NCBI RefSeq assembly: GCF_021347895.1
Contig: NC_067132.1
Coordinates: 28,303,757-28,367,756, forward strand
Length of the DNA: 64,000 nucleotides
Source of the DNA: Acanthochromis polyacanthus
Taxonomy: Eukaryota; Chordata; Actinopteri; Pomacentridae
Direction of reading: 5' to 3'
The translations under genes and the position numbers were made by a program. A model generated the notes under the pieces. That model was not told the DNA's origin, did not search any database, and saw only the letters and a program-made list of their open reading frames with translations. This document shows positions 13,342 to 26,245 of this stretch, in pieces (position 1 is the stretch's first letter; every line of letters begins with the position of its first letter).

Positions 13342-13920
13342 AAAAAGGAACGACAGTAAAGCAACTAGAAAGGCACTCAGAGAGCGCTGGACAGCACCAA
13401 AGCTGCTCAGTTGTATCATTTACAACGACTGAAATCTTGGAAAAAGTTGTGGTAGAAATCCCCATAGAATGTGGACATTTAATATAGTTGTACCCACAAA
13501 CAACAGAATCTTGCTCTAAGCACAGGTCTGTGTTATGCAGGTTTACATTTTGGAAACATCCCCACAATTTAATCAATCATTCCTTGTGTCATTTTCAGCA
13601 GATAAGTCCTGATAAGTCTGCACCGGAGGATTTGTAGTAGGATCACAGTCATGTGATGGTCAGCAGGCAGCTGATGTAGTGTTCACTTGTCATGGTTAAA
13701 GTGACACTATGCTGCTATCTTACAACAATACAGAAATCTTTAACAAGTCCATGGATCCAGACTATAAGCTGCATCACGGCCAAAATCTAATCACTTGATC
13801 CTTGTGTCATTCCTGAAAATTTCATCCAAATCCGTTTTTGAGTAATGTTGCTGACAGACAGACAAACCAACACTGATCGTCACATAACTCTGCCGAGGCT
13901 CCCCTCCTTGGTAGAATAAT
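13342..13920. repeat. Dispersed repeat family R3, copy 1
   Basis: The segment starts with AGGCACTCAGAGAGCGC and ends near GACAGACAGACAAACC and GTCACATAACTCTGCCGAGG. The middle contains GGATTTGTAGTAGGATCACA, CAGCAGGCAGCTGATGTAG and TTTCATCCAAATCCGTTTTT. The same order of blocks appears at 32487-32886 and 59405-60020. The family is widespread in fish introns as far as I recall. Better copies begin with CCGCCAAGG near the left end and finish with CCTTGGCGG, which suggests short inverted ends. I do not recognise a coding capacity. Confidence 0.6.
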
Positions 13921-15572
13921 AAAATAAATGGTAAAGATATGATTGAAACATATTTGTGACACATGCTAACAAATGCAATTTGGCAGAAAAAAGTGAACTT
14001 TTTTTCCATCAAAAAGTGACATACATGAACATCAAAAACGTGCCTAGTTTACCATCTTTTCATATGTTTCTATTGTTAAGGCAATCATCAAAGTGTAATA
14101 AAATGTCCTTTGATTAATCAATAAAAGAATTTGAATCTCTAGATGATTTGTTACACATTATTTACTCCTTAGCTGATTCTGACTCGTAAAGATTCAAACG
14201 TAGTTTTTGTATTGTTATTTTCACAGATTTAACTAAGCCACATTTACATCCACTCATGTTTATTCTGCATTTACCACATCACTGGTCGATTCTTTGAAGC
14301 ATTCTGCATTTCTAAGTTTGTACAAAGCTGCACTTGATTCACACGTCTTCACTGAATAATTAACCGGAATGACTTTCATCTTCAGAAAAAAAAACAGATC
14401 TCCAATAGTGAAACTGTAACTGATGCGTCTGTGGTGATTTTATACGCCGGTCTAAAGGAGAGGAATAAATTTGGGATTTATTTCGCTGAAGAAATAAATG
14501 AGCATGACAAAGACTTTGTCGAGACATAAACATGACTGATGCAACTGATTTTGATGGAAGGCTCGAGGGGAAAAATGTGGGCAGCAGAAAACAAATGTGG
14601 CAGCTTTTGTGCTCTGTAATAATTGTTCCACTTTCAAAAATGATTTTCCATGGCCATAAGTTTCTTTTTCATGAGTAGTTTCTTCAAAGTTATGTTCAAC
14701 TTCTGTAAATATGCTCTTTCTATTGGCACGCGTCATGCTGGGGTTTGAGAAATGTGTCTTTCTGTCATAAAAACATTCCAGTTGATCAATGTGTTATGAC
14801 GGGTTTATGATCTGACATCTGGATGGTGTTCAATAAGTCTTTCAGAGCTTTGGGATCAAAGGATAACAGAACCAAAGTCAATGGTGAATGTGGCAGGCGA
14901 CTAGACTTGCTGATTTAATTCACTCAAAATCATGAATTTGGTAAAGTAGTAAAGAGGAGATGTCAAAGTAAGTGTTGGCCAACATTAAAATGAATGAACT
15001 GTGATTTTATAGCTATTTACAAAGAAGCCAAGTGTCATTTTATGATCCTGTTTCCAGCAAGGGCAGATAATCAATAGAACCTGTATGAATGAGTCATTAA
15101 AAATGACTGTCAAACACATTACTCTGAAATTATACACACTATTTATACCCTGAAAGACGACGAGAATGCACAAAACAGTAGCATGTCAGCTTCAACAAGG
15201 CAAATACATTAATGATTAGTTAAATATTTATACCATTTCAAAATTAGAGGTGTCCCTAGCTTTGTGAAAGGCACAGCGAGATGTAATTTGTGTGGAGATT
15301 ATTCACTGTTGGTTAGTGAAGCACAATCACACATCCAAAAAGAATGAAGAGGCTAATCAAGGGAATCATCTGTTTCATGGATGAAGTGAAAGTCTGCAGA
15401 CTTTTAAATAAATACGAGGGATGGGAAATGATTATTAGTTAATTGATTTATTTCTGTTAACGATTTGCCTAATTAAAAACACATTACCCAAATATACAGG
15501 TTAGAAAATGTATAAATGTATGTATCTACATCGTTATTTCAATTAATCAAAATATATAATACGTAACATTAA

Positions 15573-15960
15573 TAATTGGCTAAGTATTCACCCTCTTTGA
15601 AGTGAATGACCTAAGTAAACACAAGCGGCTTTGTAGGAAGCCACTTGTGAAAAAAAAAATTTAGAAGTCGAGGACCCCATGTAAACAGTTTTGCAAAGAA
15701 CAGGGTAAAATTGCAGTTGTAAGATGTTTAAAGCTTTTTGAGACCTGTCCACACAGCCTTAATGCTGAAATTGCAGTCAAAGGTGCATCTGTCAAATACT
15801 GTTTTTAATTAAGTGACATTACTAGAAATTCACTTTGAAAGAATCTGTTTTTGTAAGTCTTGTCAAGAAAGCCAAATTAAATTGACCAGAAATCAACGTT
15901 GAAAAGCAATAGAAGAGGAAAACTTCCATGGAGGGTAAATACTTTTCTGAGGTGCTGTAG
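15573..15960 (+). mobile_element. Internally deleted Tc1-like transposon
   Basis: The left end (GGCTAAGTATTCACCCTCTT) and right end (GGTAAATACTTTTCTGAGGT) form imperfect inverted repeats of a known Tc1-like fish element type. Between about 15697 and 15804 the + strand still encodes the last part of a Tc1 transposase. It reads KIAVVRCLKLFETCPH, then a few residues later EIAVKGASVKY, matching the conserved C-terminal pattern of that family. The catalytic DD34E core is deleted, so the copy is dead. Full-length relatives are about 1.5 kb; this copy is about 390 bp. Confidence 0.6.
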
Positions 15961-16720
15961 TTGTAGTACCAGGTTACACCACCAGGTGAAGACAGATTGT
16001 TTAACGCTGGATTTGAAACTATGTGTGGTTTTTGTATTGGCAAGCAGAGTTTGGTGTTCAGCGAGTAATAGGGCACCATGACAGAGACTTTAAATGCAGT
16101 CAGTGACTTCATGCCAGTGCTCACTTTATCAAACTTGGCCTTTAAATACTAGGACAGAGTTTTCCGTCCTAGTGTAGCCAATTGTCTGGTACAAACAAGT
16201 TAATTATTGGTCAGTAACACTGCTGATTATCGATTAAGAACTTTTGAAAAAGTAGTAAATGCATCCTTTATCCATACTTTCAGTTACTTCATGTGGAAGC
16301 AGCAATTGAGGCAAGTCCAAATTTCAGCAGTCTTAATATTTATTACCCATATACAAGTAGATTTAAAGGAACATTTTGACATTTTTTTGTAAATGAGTGA
16401 AGATGCGAAGTATGAAGCCAGAGCCAGGCAAATATCTGGTTAGCTTAAGCTAGCTTGTGCTAATGCCAGTGTGAATGCAAAGTGCATTCCAGCACCATTA
16501 AAGCTGCCTTTTACATGATTACTTTCTGCTGTAGGCCACAGTGGGTTTTCTGCAATTTCTACTTGTTGCCTGGCAACCTCACGGCAACAACAACACTCAA
16601 GGATGTCATAACATGTTATGAGACTTCAGAGATGCTGCTAAGTGGATTTTACCTTTGAGCAGCAGCAGCAGCAGGCTGGCCCTTATTTTCAGCCTTTACG
16701 CTCTTTGTGTTCTATTTCTC

Positions 16721-17524
16721 AAATTATTCCTTTAAACTTTTTCAAAGTGTACAGTCAGAACTTTCCAATAACAGTCACAAATCCCCAAAGTAGCCTTTTT
16801 GAAGGACTCTGAAACCCCTACCTGCTGCTTATGTTGTGACTTTTCTGGGGATTTTGGTCAAAAAACGAGCAGAAACACAGGAACAACAGAGAAATCGATA
16901 GACAGAGTGAACCTCTATGTTGCATGGACGTGCATTTTGAAGATTTTTTTGTGGGGAATGCTCTGTCACTTTTGGTCATAGCGCTTTTACAGTTTATAAC
17001 TAGTGTGATGTGGTGAGCTTAATGACATGCTAACTGCCTTAAGAACATTCACTGTGATGGATGTGCAGCCTAAACTAACCAGCTGATAGCTGTGTATTGA
17101 ACAGACACAAATAGGTTGTGTTTCTCACAATCTCAAAGTATTCTTTTAAACTTTTTCAAAGTACATAGCAAAGACTTTCCAGTAACAGCCACAAATCCAC
17201 AAATCCACAAATCCTGGCGATATGTCCTTTTAGACATAAAACCTCTACCCGCTGCTTATGTTGTGACTTTTATGAGAATTTGGTTAAAAAAAGAGCAGAA
17301 ACAGAGAAATAGATAGACAGAGTGAACCTCTGTGTCCTAAATGAACCTAACTCACCCTGGAGAAAAATTAGAAATGTTGCAAGGATGTGCATTTTGCAGA
17401 TTTTTTACGGGGGAATGCCCTGTCACTTTTGGCCAAAGCGCTTTTACAGTTTATGACTAGTGTGATATGGCGAGCTTAGTGACATGCTAACTGCCTTAAG
17501 AACATTCACTGCGATGGATGTGCT
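16721..17524 (+). repeat. Local tandem duplication, about 400-bp unit
   Basis: Two diverged copies lie side by side: about 16721-17065 and 17133-17524. Shared blocks include TTTAAACTTTTTCAAAGT, GCTGCTTATGTTGTGACTTT, AGACAGAGTGAACCTCT and GACATGCTAACTGCCTTAAG, all in the same order. The second copy carries an insertion around 17335-17380 and a triplicated CACAAATCC. No terminal repeats frame the unit, so it looks like a segmental tandem duplication rather than a transposon. It encodes nothing I recognise. Confidence 0.75.
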
Positions 17525-20339
17525 TGATTACATGGTTTGCAAATCCCGAAACTGCAAGCCAGCAAATTTAATAAGAAGTTTTCTACATCTCAGCAAAAGC
17601 ACATCGGGGATGGTGGCTGCATTTATCCGTTTTATAGTTTTTTAAGTCCTGTCTCTTCCATCACTACCGTGCATCTGTCACTAACCCGCAGAGATATCAA
17701 GGCTGTTCCTCCGGAGTCTCAGTCGAATGCCCCTCAACCCCACCTCACATCTGCACTTGCCCACACACACATGCGACAGAAGCCCCGAGTCCCCTCTGCA
17801 TCCTAAATAGGCTAATTTCTCTGCTGATCTGGGATTTGTGAGCGTTCGAGTTTATTGAAGGAGCTGACACAGATCAAGACGTGCTTTTTTTCCCTTTTCT
17901 TTTTTGCAGTTAATGGATTAAGTCTTACCTCTGGTTACATCAAGGAAAGAGCTGTCACTTTATAAATCATTCATGATGCAGACTCAGTCAGATATAGCAT
18001 CTAATGTACAAACAGAGAAATGTTTGTAGCTGTGATTGCTACGATTATTCTAGCCGCTGATGTTATCTATCTCCTCTCCAGAAATGCTTTAGGAGTGCAG
18101 ACACACAGGGGTAACGCTGTATCGGCTGAGCCAAAAAACCACGATTCCTGAAGCTGGAGATTGAAGAGCACTTTAGTAATCTCCTATAATCCTTTTTGTT
18201 CACCCAGGAGATTGTCCTCCTTTAGAAGTTTTCAGCCAGACAAAGAGGTGGATAGTGTGATGGTATCAACCCTAATAGACTGGGGAGGTTGAGGAAAAGG
18301 CTAACCACCTCGCTGCGTCAAATGGGCCCAGGTTCAAGGAAGTCAGCTCTTTCTCAATTATTTTCTAAATTAACTGACGAGCTCCGCAGAGATATAGCAC
18401 AGACTATCTGAGGTATTACAGCTCAGAAATGGTCAGGAAAGGGAGTTCAGGGATCTGATCTTTGTGTCAAAGCACTGACATACCTTTCAGGTACTCGGAG
18501 TTCCCGGATAATACCCCTGTGACCGTTTCTGTATTGTTAAAGAATTTCATTTAGGAATGAATGCGGCTCTGTGATTGTGCGTTTGTAATGTAGCTGCAGT
18601 GAAAGCGACGCTCCCATTCCTCTGCAGCGGGCTCTCATTTGTTTGATGTTAAATGACTGGCAGCGGGTCGTCCTGTTGTGGACAACAGCAGAATTCCCAA
18701 AGCCAAAAACAGAACAACCTCATACTTTCAGTGTGTGCTCAATGTTCCTAAAGCCGCCGCCGTGAAATATTGCTCTGGAGCGATGCGCCTTCACGAGTAA
18801 AGGGGTAATAAGAGACTTGAAAGGTCAGATCGTCTGTCTTGGTGTGGTTTTAATGGAAAGTATGGCCACTTGCCAAGGTCTGTGTGTCTCAAGGACCCCA
18901 GGTTAAGTAATGCTAAGACTGCAGTTAATAACAAAAGGACTTCCAAGAGAGTTTGCAGAGCTTGCATCATTACAGGCAAAATAGCTGCGGGCGGTTTGAT
19001 TAGTTTGGAAGCTAAGAAAAGCAGCAGATCCATGCTGAGACCTGGCATTTGAAAAGAACATCAACAAAAATAAAACACTTGTCTTCTGAGTCTTGGAAAA
19101 ATAGAAAATAGTTGAATATGTAGAGCATTTTCAACCTCTGCGGGAGCCTAAAAGACAGACGTTTTGTGTTTTTCCCCCTAAGTCTGATAATAGTTTTTTC
19201 CGTATGAAATCTGTCAGTCTTTCCGTTGGATTATTTAAATATGCTGTTTTTTAAATGCTTTGCAAATACAAAGCTGATGAAATTCTGTGTATTAAAATGA
19301 ATAGTTTATTTATTTACTATTTAAAGAAGGTGAGCGTTCATGCAGTGGATGCAGAGCGACATCTTGGCACGACGTCTCGATTTAAACGGCGGTTTTCATC
19401 ATTCGTGTGCATTTTGCTCATAGTTCTGGCATGTCCAACAGGGAGGGTAGCATGAAGCTAATATGTCCTGTCAAGTCAGCCAGAATTCAAACAGAGCACA
19501 GTCTGTCACTGTCTGCTTTGCCTTTGAAAGACAGAATGTACCAAACTATAATTCACTGCCAACTCACAAGTCAGTCGACTCAGATTTAATTAGGGTAATC
19601 ATTCAGCTAGAACTAGCGTTAAGATATAGAGCCGCTATTATTGCTTTTAAATTAAGGAGTGATTCTAATGTCAGACAATTAAATGGAATGTGCAAAGGGA
19701 GCTGTGCAAATGTGGCTTTTACAAAACATTTTCATATTGTGTCAGAGAGGAGCCTACCTGGGAGCCAGAGTAAATTTATTTGCTTTGATATCCCTTGAAA
19801 TAAAGCCTGCCTCGCCTTGCTGCCCCATTTAACGGTTGTTCTTTTGCGGGCAGAACTAATACACACAGAATGACACCACAGAAACTGTAGACACTATCAC
19901 ACTGAGCCACTGCAGTTTGTTTGGAAGTACCTTAAAGGAAAAAGAAAAACTGTCTAAATCTAGTTTTATTCCACATGTGGTTTCTCTATGTGGCCTTGAA
20001 GTACAAGTGGAGGACACACCGTATGCTGTGACACTTTACATCCAAAGAAATCTTCCTTTAAAAGCAGCTAAGCGATCCTGTCCTTTTTATTGAAAAAGTC
20101 TAGAAGCACCAGCCACGGGAGAAATATGAACAGGAGGAATCAATGGCTTTGGAGTTTATTCATACCGCTGCAGATGCAGCAGTACATTCCACTCACAGCT
20201 CATTCACAGAAACTCCCCTCAACCCAGTCTAGTTTAGATTTTTAAAGGTTATGGTGAGATTACAAAATCATCTGATATTAGGTCAAATGTTGAAGGCAAT
20301 TTCAAGCACTCTTAAACGCGCTCTGCTCATAAAACTTGC

Positions 20340-21705
20340 ATCGATCAGCAACAACCTAATATCGTGTGGGTGGCCCCTTGTGCTGCCAGAACAGCGCTGA
20401 CCAATTGGCGCATGGACACAGTAGCTAGTGTCAGTTAGATTCTTAGGGTGATTTGGACTTGCTCTGGTGCATCGATTGGATTGGGATCTAGGGAGCTTGG
20501 AGGCCTCATCAACACCTTGAGCTCCGTATTGTATTTCTAGAGCTGGCCCTGAGCAGTTTTAGTGGCGTTACGGGTGGTGTTGTCCTTCTTGGAGTTGCCA
20601 CGGTGGGTGTGATGCTTGGTCAGGAACAATGTTTAGGTGTTTGAGGTACACTACTGCTCAAAAGTTTGGGGTCATCCAGATAATTTCATGTTTTCAGTGA
20701 AAACACGCACTTTTATCCGTGTGCTAACGTAACTGTACAATGATTTTCTAATCATCAATGAGCCTTTCAGCACCATTAGCTAACACAATGTAGCATTAGA
20801 ACACAGGAGTGATGGTTGCTGGAAATGTTCCTCTGTACCCCTATGGAGATATTCCATTAAAAATCAGCTGTTTCCAGCTAGAATAGTCATTTACCACATT
20901 AATAATGTCTAGACTGTGTTTCTGATAAATTCAGTGTAATCGTCATTGAAAAAACTGCTTTTCTTTCAAAACTGACAACATTTTTAAGTGACCCCAAACT
21001 TTTGAACGGTAGTGTACATGTCAGAGTACTTTCCCAGTTACAGTTTTGCTTGTCCAATGGAGAACAATTGAAGACGAGCTGCAGGCTGCAACCTGCTGCA
21101 CTGAAAATGGAAGTTTTGCAGAGGATTTGGACCTTACAATGAGCCAGTTTTTTGCAGTTTGTAAAGTGGATAATCCATTTTATTCATGGTACTGTCTAGT
21201 ATAGTGTAGTGCAGTCAGACCATTCTGTACTACAGAATCGTCTGGCGAAGCTGGACTAATGAGAAAGTTGCCACAGTGGGGCGTTTTCCTTAGTCAGGAA
21301 CAATGTCTAGGTGGGTGGTACATGTCAAACCTGCCAGTGGCCGACTGTCTCAGTCAACTTTCGCCCACCCTTCCGCTATCTGCATGTTACAGTTTTGTTC
21401 ACCACGGGAAACACCAACAACTAGCTGTGGGCTGCAGCCTACCACACTGAAAAGGAGAGTGTTGCAGAGGATTTGAACCACGTATTAAACTAGTTTTTGC
21501 AGTTTGTGAGGTGGATTACCCATTTTAATCATAGTACTCGTCTCTCTGTGTGTGAATATTGACATAATGCTTGTGATTGGTTTCAAGAAATACTAACAGG
21601 ATAGTCAGAACGTTCTCTACTACAGAATGGTCTGACAAAGCACTGTAACACGGCAACCAGTCTTGCACACTTCACCTGTCAGTGGTTTTAATGTTTTGGC
21701 TCATC
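20340..21705 (-). mobile_element. Decayed Tc1-like element with internal duplication
   Basis: The left edge reads CCTAATATCGTGTGGGTGGC and the right edge CACCTGTCAGTGGTTTTAAT. Both match the outer parts of a common fish Tc1-like element whose transposase is encoded on the reverse strand. Internal traces include GATTGGATTGGGATCTAGGG, the reverse-strand remnant of the NPIEH-type region. Frame is lost throughout. Part of the element is repeated: blocks at about 20575-20650 plus 21017-21240 recur at 21268-21640. A MITE (20649-21014) is inserted in the first of these copies. Confidence 0.55.
20649..21014. mobile_element. MITE family R1, copy 1, with TA target duplication
   Basis: The element is 366 bp, flanked by TA at 20647-20648 and 21015-21016. 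It starts CACTACTGCTCAAAAGTTTG and ends CAAACTTTTGAACGGTAGTG, which are inverted repeats of about 28 bp. The interior carries the family signature CACCATTAGCTAACACAATG and GGTTGCTGGAAATGTTCCTC. TA duplication and these ends fit a Tc1/mariner-type MITE. Its empty site survives in the neighbouring duplicate at about 21321-21333. Confidence 0.88.
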
Positions 21706-24700
21706 ATTCTCCATCAGTTCTCATAGACTTTGGATACTACTGTTCCATTGCACTCTGTCAAGCTATTTACTGTCTTTTTTTTCCGTTTCTGTTGATTTAC
21801 TGCTGATGATTCCTGTTTCGTTTGCAGTCTGTCGGACCTCCTGCTGCTCCGTGTGACAGATGATGTGTAACCTAAGATCCCTTGGATCTTAATACTGTTG
21901 GCTGCTTTGCTCCTTGACCCACTTTTAATGATTATTCAGCCTGAGGCGAGTGGATTAGTTTCTGTCAATGGAGTCCTGGAGAAAAAGAGAGAGGAAAACG
22001 ACCCATTGTATAAGACTGCTGTAGCCGCCTCTCCTGAGAATATAGAAAATCATAAAACTGCATTTATTCACTCTTAAAATTTTGTGAAATTCAAGCTGCT
22101 GCAGTTGGAGTCTTAACAGAATAATTGATATAAGTGAAAATTTACTTGGTCAATCACCTGCATCAGCGGATAAAGTCCTTCAGACACATTTTACTAAATG
22201 TGGATTCATTCAGGGGTTAAATTGAGATTCATGAAAAGAGGGAGCTCTTGTCCAGAGAGGTCGGAGCTCACATACCACTCTGCAGACAACACAAAAAGGG
22301 ACCATTTCATCAGTGAGAAGGGTTTCCACTAAAAGCTGCACATATGGTACTCTGTGGATGTGAATTCCACCATCCAGACTAACAGCAGCTCTGTTTTTGG
22401 GATGATATGTTGTAGCTGAATCTCCTGCATGTGAGTCATTAATGATGTAACCGCCAACTTCTGTTCGCCTGCATTGTTTTGGTGGCATTTGAGAGTCAGA
22501 TGTTTCAAATTAAATCTAACCATCTTAATGGTCACACACCACCTGGCGTGCTTGTTTTGTTTAATTCGTGCATTTGCTTTTCGTTTTTGGTCATTTGGGT
22601 GAAGAGAGCTTTTAAATGAATTTAAATGGTAAAAAGTTCACCTCAGTGAGGAAAAACCTGCAAATAAGTCAGCCTGTAAACAATAATAAATTACAGCGGC
22701 AAACTAGCTTTTCCCCTGTTTATTAAAATTAATATTATTGTTGTTTGGTGCAATTCAGGAAACACATTCATTCTGTACATGAAAATGGACATACCCCCGC
22801 ACTGATCCAACTAATGAATCTACAGTAACTTACAGGCTAAGGATAATAAATGGTGTTTTCATTATTAGGCCGACTGTCTGTTAGTTTTCATTACCGCACT
22901 GAGTAATTAAGTTTTGCTTTCAGTAATGCCACTACTGCAAATATTGTGTTTAAGCAGCAAAACTGCAAACTCCCTCCAATAAACCACTTGATAATCCTTC
23001 AAAATAAAATTGTGATTCTGCAGAGGAATCCGAAAATAAGAACGTAAACAGCAGCTCTGCGTTCATCCTGATTTCACTGTAGCTCAGCTGTTTTCTGTGC
23101 AGGAAATTATTTAGGTTAATAAGGCTCCGTAGGATCACAATGACTCGTCAGAAGATTGAAATAATTAATGAAGTTGCCGCTGCTGTGGATAAATTGCAAA
23201 AAGCCCCTCGGGGGGAGACGATATCGATCCGGCTGCTGTGGGATGCTACAGCTGTTTAATAAAGTCGAGGAAAAGAAGCTGACATTTTACATTTGTTTGT
23301 TCGGTGTCAGACGGAGTCTGGGAGCAGATTTGTATGCGAGTTTAATGTTGTGATGCTGAAGAAGATGAGGTCTGGCAGGGCGAGATTTGGATGCCAGGAG
23401 GGTGAGATCCACTGAGATCCAATGGGCTGCAACCTAATTTGACCTTTCAACACTCTTTGTAGTTTTAATAGTTTAGAGCCTAAATAGATTTCCTTCAAAC
23501 AGCAGCTGACCATAGGACCATAATCATGAGCGTCGGATTGTCAATTATAGCAGAGATTGTTTCATTCTTTAACAGTTGCAGGAATTTTTATTTTATTTCA
23601 TTTCAGGTGAGAATCTGCTTAATTAGATTATTTCACTGGATGTGTCCAAATTGTTGCATGTCTCTTAGCATATTTCAAATTTAATGATAAAGTAGTACAG
23701 CCTACAGTGATTCCCCCACTTATGTTAACATACTTTAAGTATTTTTTAAACCGCTTGGGGGCAGCAAAAACAAGTTGTAAACATAAAGTTGGCATATTGT
23801 CACCATTATTTACTAACGAGTTATAGCACTAGTAGTATTTACTTTTCTTTTAGCTGTTTTTCCTCTCAACCAGCTCCTGTAAAAATAAAATCTACTCCCT
23901 TAACAGCTTGATAAGTTCAAGTTAACTAGTTCAAGTTTTGTTATTTGCTGAAACCAGTTGCAAACTGCAGCGGAAAATAACAATGGGAAGAATAACTAAA
24001 TAGTATTTAATCAGGAAATGCTCATACCCCAGGATTTACCATTAGCTTGTGAGCTAACTACCTAGTTTGCCAACTCTTAGAATATACCGAGAACAGAATA
24101 AAATGGCCGTCACAGTACTTTCACAATGGAAACGCAGTAATATAACTTTTTAGTGTGATTTTAAGTTGTAAAGAAACAGTCACAAAGGTAGCCTTGTTGC
24201 ACTACACTTGAAAGACTACTTAAAGGACTAGCAATATCAAAACAAAAGTGCATTCGCTGTGTTTCTGCAAAGGGCTTATGCATTTATTTGGATCCAGCTT
24301 GCAGGTTATGAGCAATGACAGTGGAATAATCAACCCTGTTTCCCAAAATTTGCATTCCCATGCAAGTAAAATGTAATTGAAGTTTTTGAAATAAATATAT
24401 TTTGTCCCTGAAAGGTAAAATTATAGGACAAGATTCCAATTTGAAGGGGTCGCAAATTCCGCAAACTGAAGCCAGAGGAAAAGCATGAAGTCAACAGCAA
24501 GACGGGAGTTTATGTCCCAAGTGGAACCATTTTTCTAAAGACTTTTGTTTTCACTTGCTGTTTATTGTCAGTTTTCGTTAGTTGTTTGGTTAGTTTTAGG
24601 CACCAAAATTACTTGTTAGATTTGTTAAAACGTCCTACTTTGGTTGATTTTTTTTTCTCAAAAATATCTACTATTTTAAGCACCAAAATTACTTGCTTAG

Positions 24701-26077
24701 GTTGAGAAAAATCTTGTAAATGGGTTAAAAAATGTCCTTTTAACACTATGTTTGAAGATTCTCATCCATTTTCTGAATTTCCGGGGTGATAAGTCCGGTG
24801 CTACCTTATAATGATTAACTGGTTGAGAAGTTTATATCCGATATGTCACAAACAAAAATAATCCAGCAGAAAATATGTTTCAGAATCTAGTGCAGTTGTA
24901 TAGGAGTCATTTTTTTTAGGTACATGGTTGGGGGAATACACCTGACAAAGCCAAGTAGCATAATGTGATGTAACTATGTATCATGATTCAGGCAAAACTT
25001 GTGATCAGCACTTGCTGCTCTAAACTGAAACTATTTCAGAAAACAATAAATTCCATGTTCGCCAGGCTTCGGCAAAGCCTCGATTCATCTTATCAAATGT
25101 TCCTTGTTGTGATTTCCACTCGCAGCAAGAGTCGACAACAACAAAGTTTATTTCACCCCACGATCACCGCCATGCTATCGACTCTTAGGTCTCACTGCTC
25201 CCGGACAACCATTGTGTCTTATTGCAGGGTTCACAAGTTCACAGGAACATAAGTTCAACGGTTGCCAGAGGGTCTTGGCTCTGGGGAGAAAAAGCACAAT
25301 TTACAACGAGCACTGATGTAACAGGCAGAACATATTAAATCAGGGTCCGTGTGGTGATGTGGTTTCAGGAGCTAAGATGGCGAATTAACCCTCTGGCACA
25401 GATATAGACCCACACAGAAAACTAATATAGACCAACAAACACGTTATGACCGCACACAAACACACACAGACAAATATATGTGCAAGATATGAACATATTA
25501 CATTCAATACATCTCCCGCTGCCCAGCAACAAGGGAACCCAATACTGCTTCTGTCTTTTTAGCTTGTTTCTGCACTCCAATTTACCTGTGCACAGTTTCT
25601 CTGTAGTGGGCAGAGGTGCAGTCATATATCACTGAGTTAGCATTGTGAAAGTTCATGGCTGTGTTTGCTGCGTTATTGTAGTAATAAATGTGACGGAGTG
25701 GGTGCCTTAGAAAGTTACATTTTGCCCTGATCCAAGGTTGCATAGTCATTTTAAATATAATGAAAAGTGAGGAAAGTCTAACCTTGACAATGAGAGATCG
25801 AGAGAATCAAAGACGAAAGAAGCAGTTTTATGGTGTTAGTCTTTAAAGGAAAGAGTGATGGGGTGCTATGTGAGTAGTCTATAAGTGAAATAAAAGGTTT
25901 TGAAAGTTGAGTAGAAATATTAGTAACAATAATCTCTTTTCATGTCTTAATCTATATCCGCAGTATGATTTCTCTGAATTTTTTTGCAGTTTCTTTGATC
26001 CAATCTCTAAGCAACATGTTTTCTTAGTTGCTATTAACCACTAACTGACCATTTGTTTTCTTCTTCCAACCTTGTAG

Positions 26078-26245
26078 GAATCATCAGGACTGCCTTAGCC
26101 AACATGGACCGGGAAGCCAGAGAACACTACACAGTTGTTATCCAAGCCAAAGACATGGCAGGCCAGGTTGGAGGCCTCTCTGGTTCCACCACCATCAACA
26201 TCACACTGACAGACGTCAACGACAACCCGCCCACGTTTCCCCAGA
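26078..26245 (+). CDS. cdh12: Type II cadherin exon: EC2, C-terminal half
   Basis: This is a 168-nt exon, phase 1 at both ends, starting GAATCATCAGG after TTGTAG and ending CCCCAGA before GTACGT. It reads [20 protein letters not shown], then [19 protein letters not shown] and [19 protein letters not shown] and DVNDNPP are the calcium ligands at the base of EC2 and in the EC2-EC3 linker. NIT is a conserved N-glycosylation sequon. The run [13 protein letters not shown] is one of the points that favours cadherin-12 over paralogues with MGGQ..GT. The exon length is exactly that of the family. Confidence 0.95.

Larger units (their letters stand above)
10182..26077 (+). other. Intron within EC2 (15,896 bp)
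   Basis: The donor is GTGAGC at 10182 and the acceptor CCTTGTAG ends at 26077. It is the longest complete intron in the window. It holds a LINE 3'-tail fragment (13080-13180), dispersed repeat family R3 (13342-13920), an internally deleted Tc1 element (15573-15960), a local tandem duplication (16721-17524) and a Tc1 remnant with a nested MITE (20340-21705). Stretches 11750-11990 and 19580-19830 look unique and AT-rich with many TAAT cores and may be conserved noncoding DNA. The remainder shows nothing I can name; reading frames of 60-150 codons in it lack recognisable homology. Confidence 0.78.
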
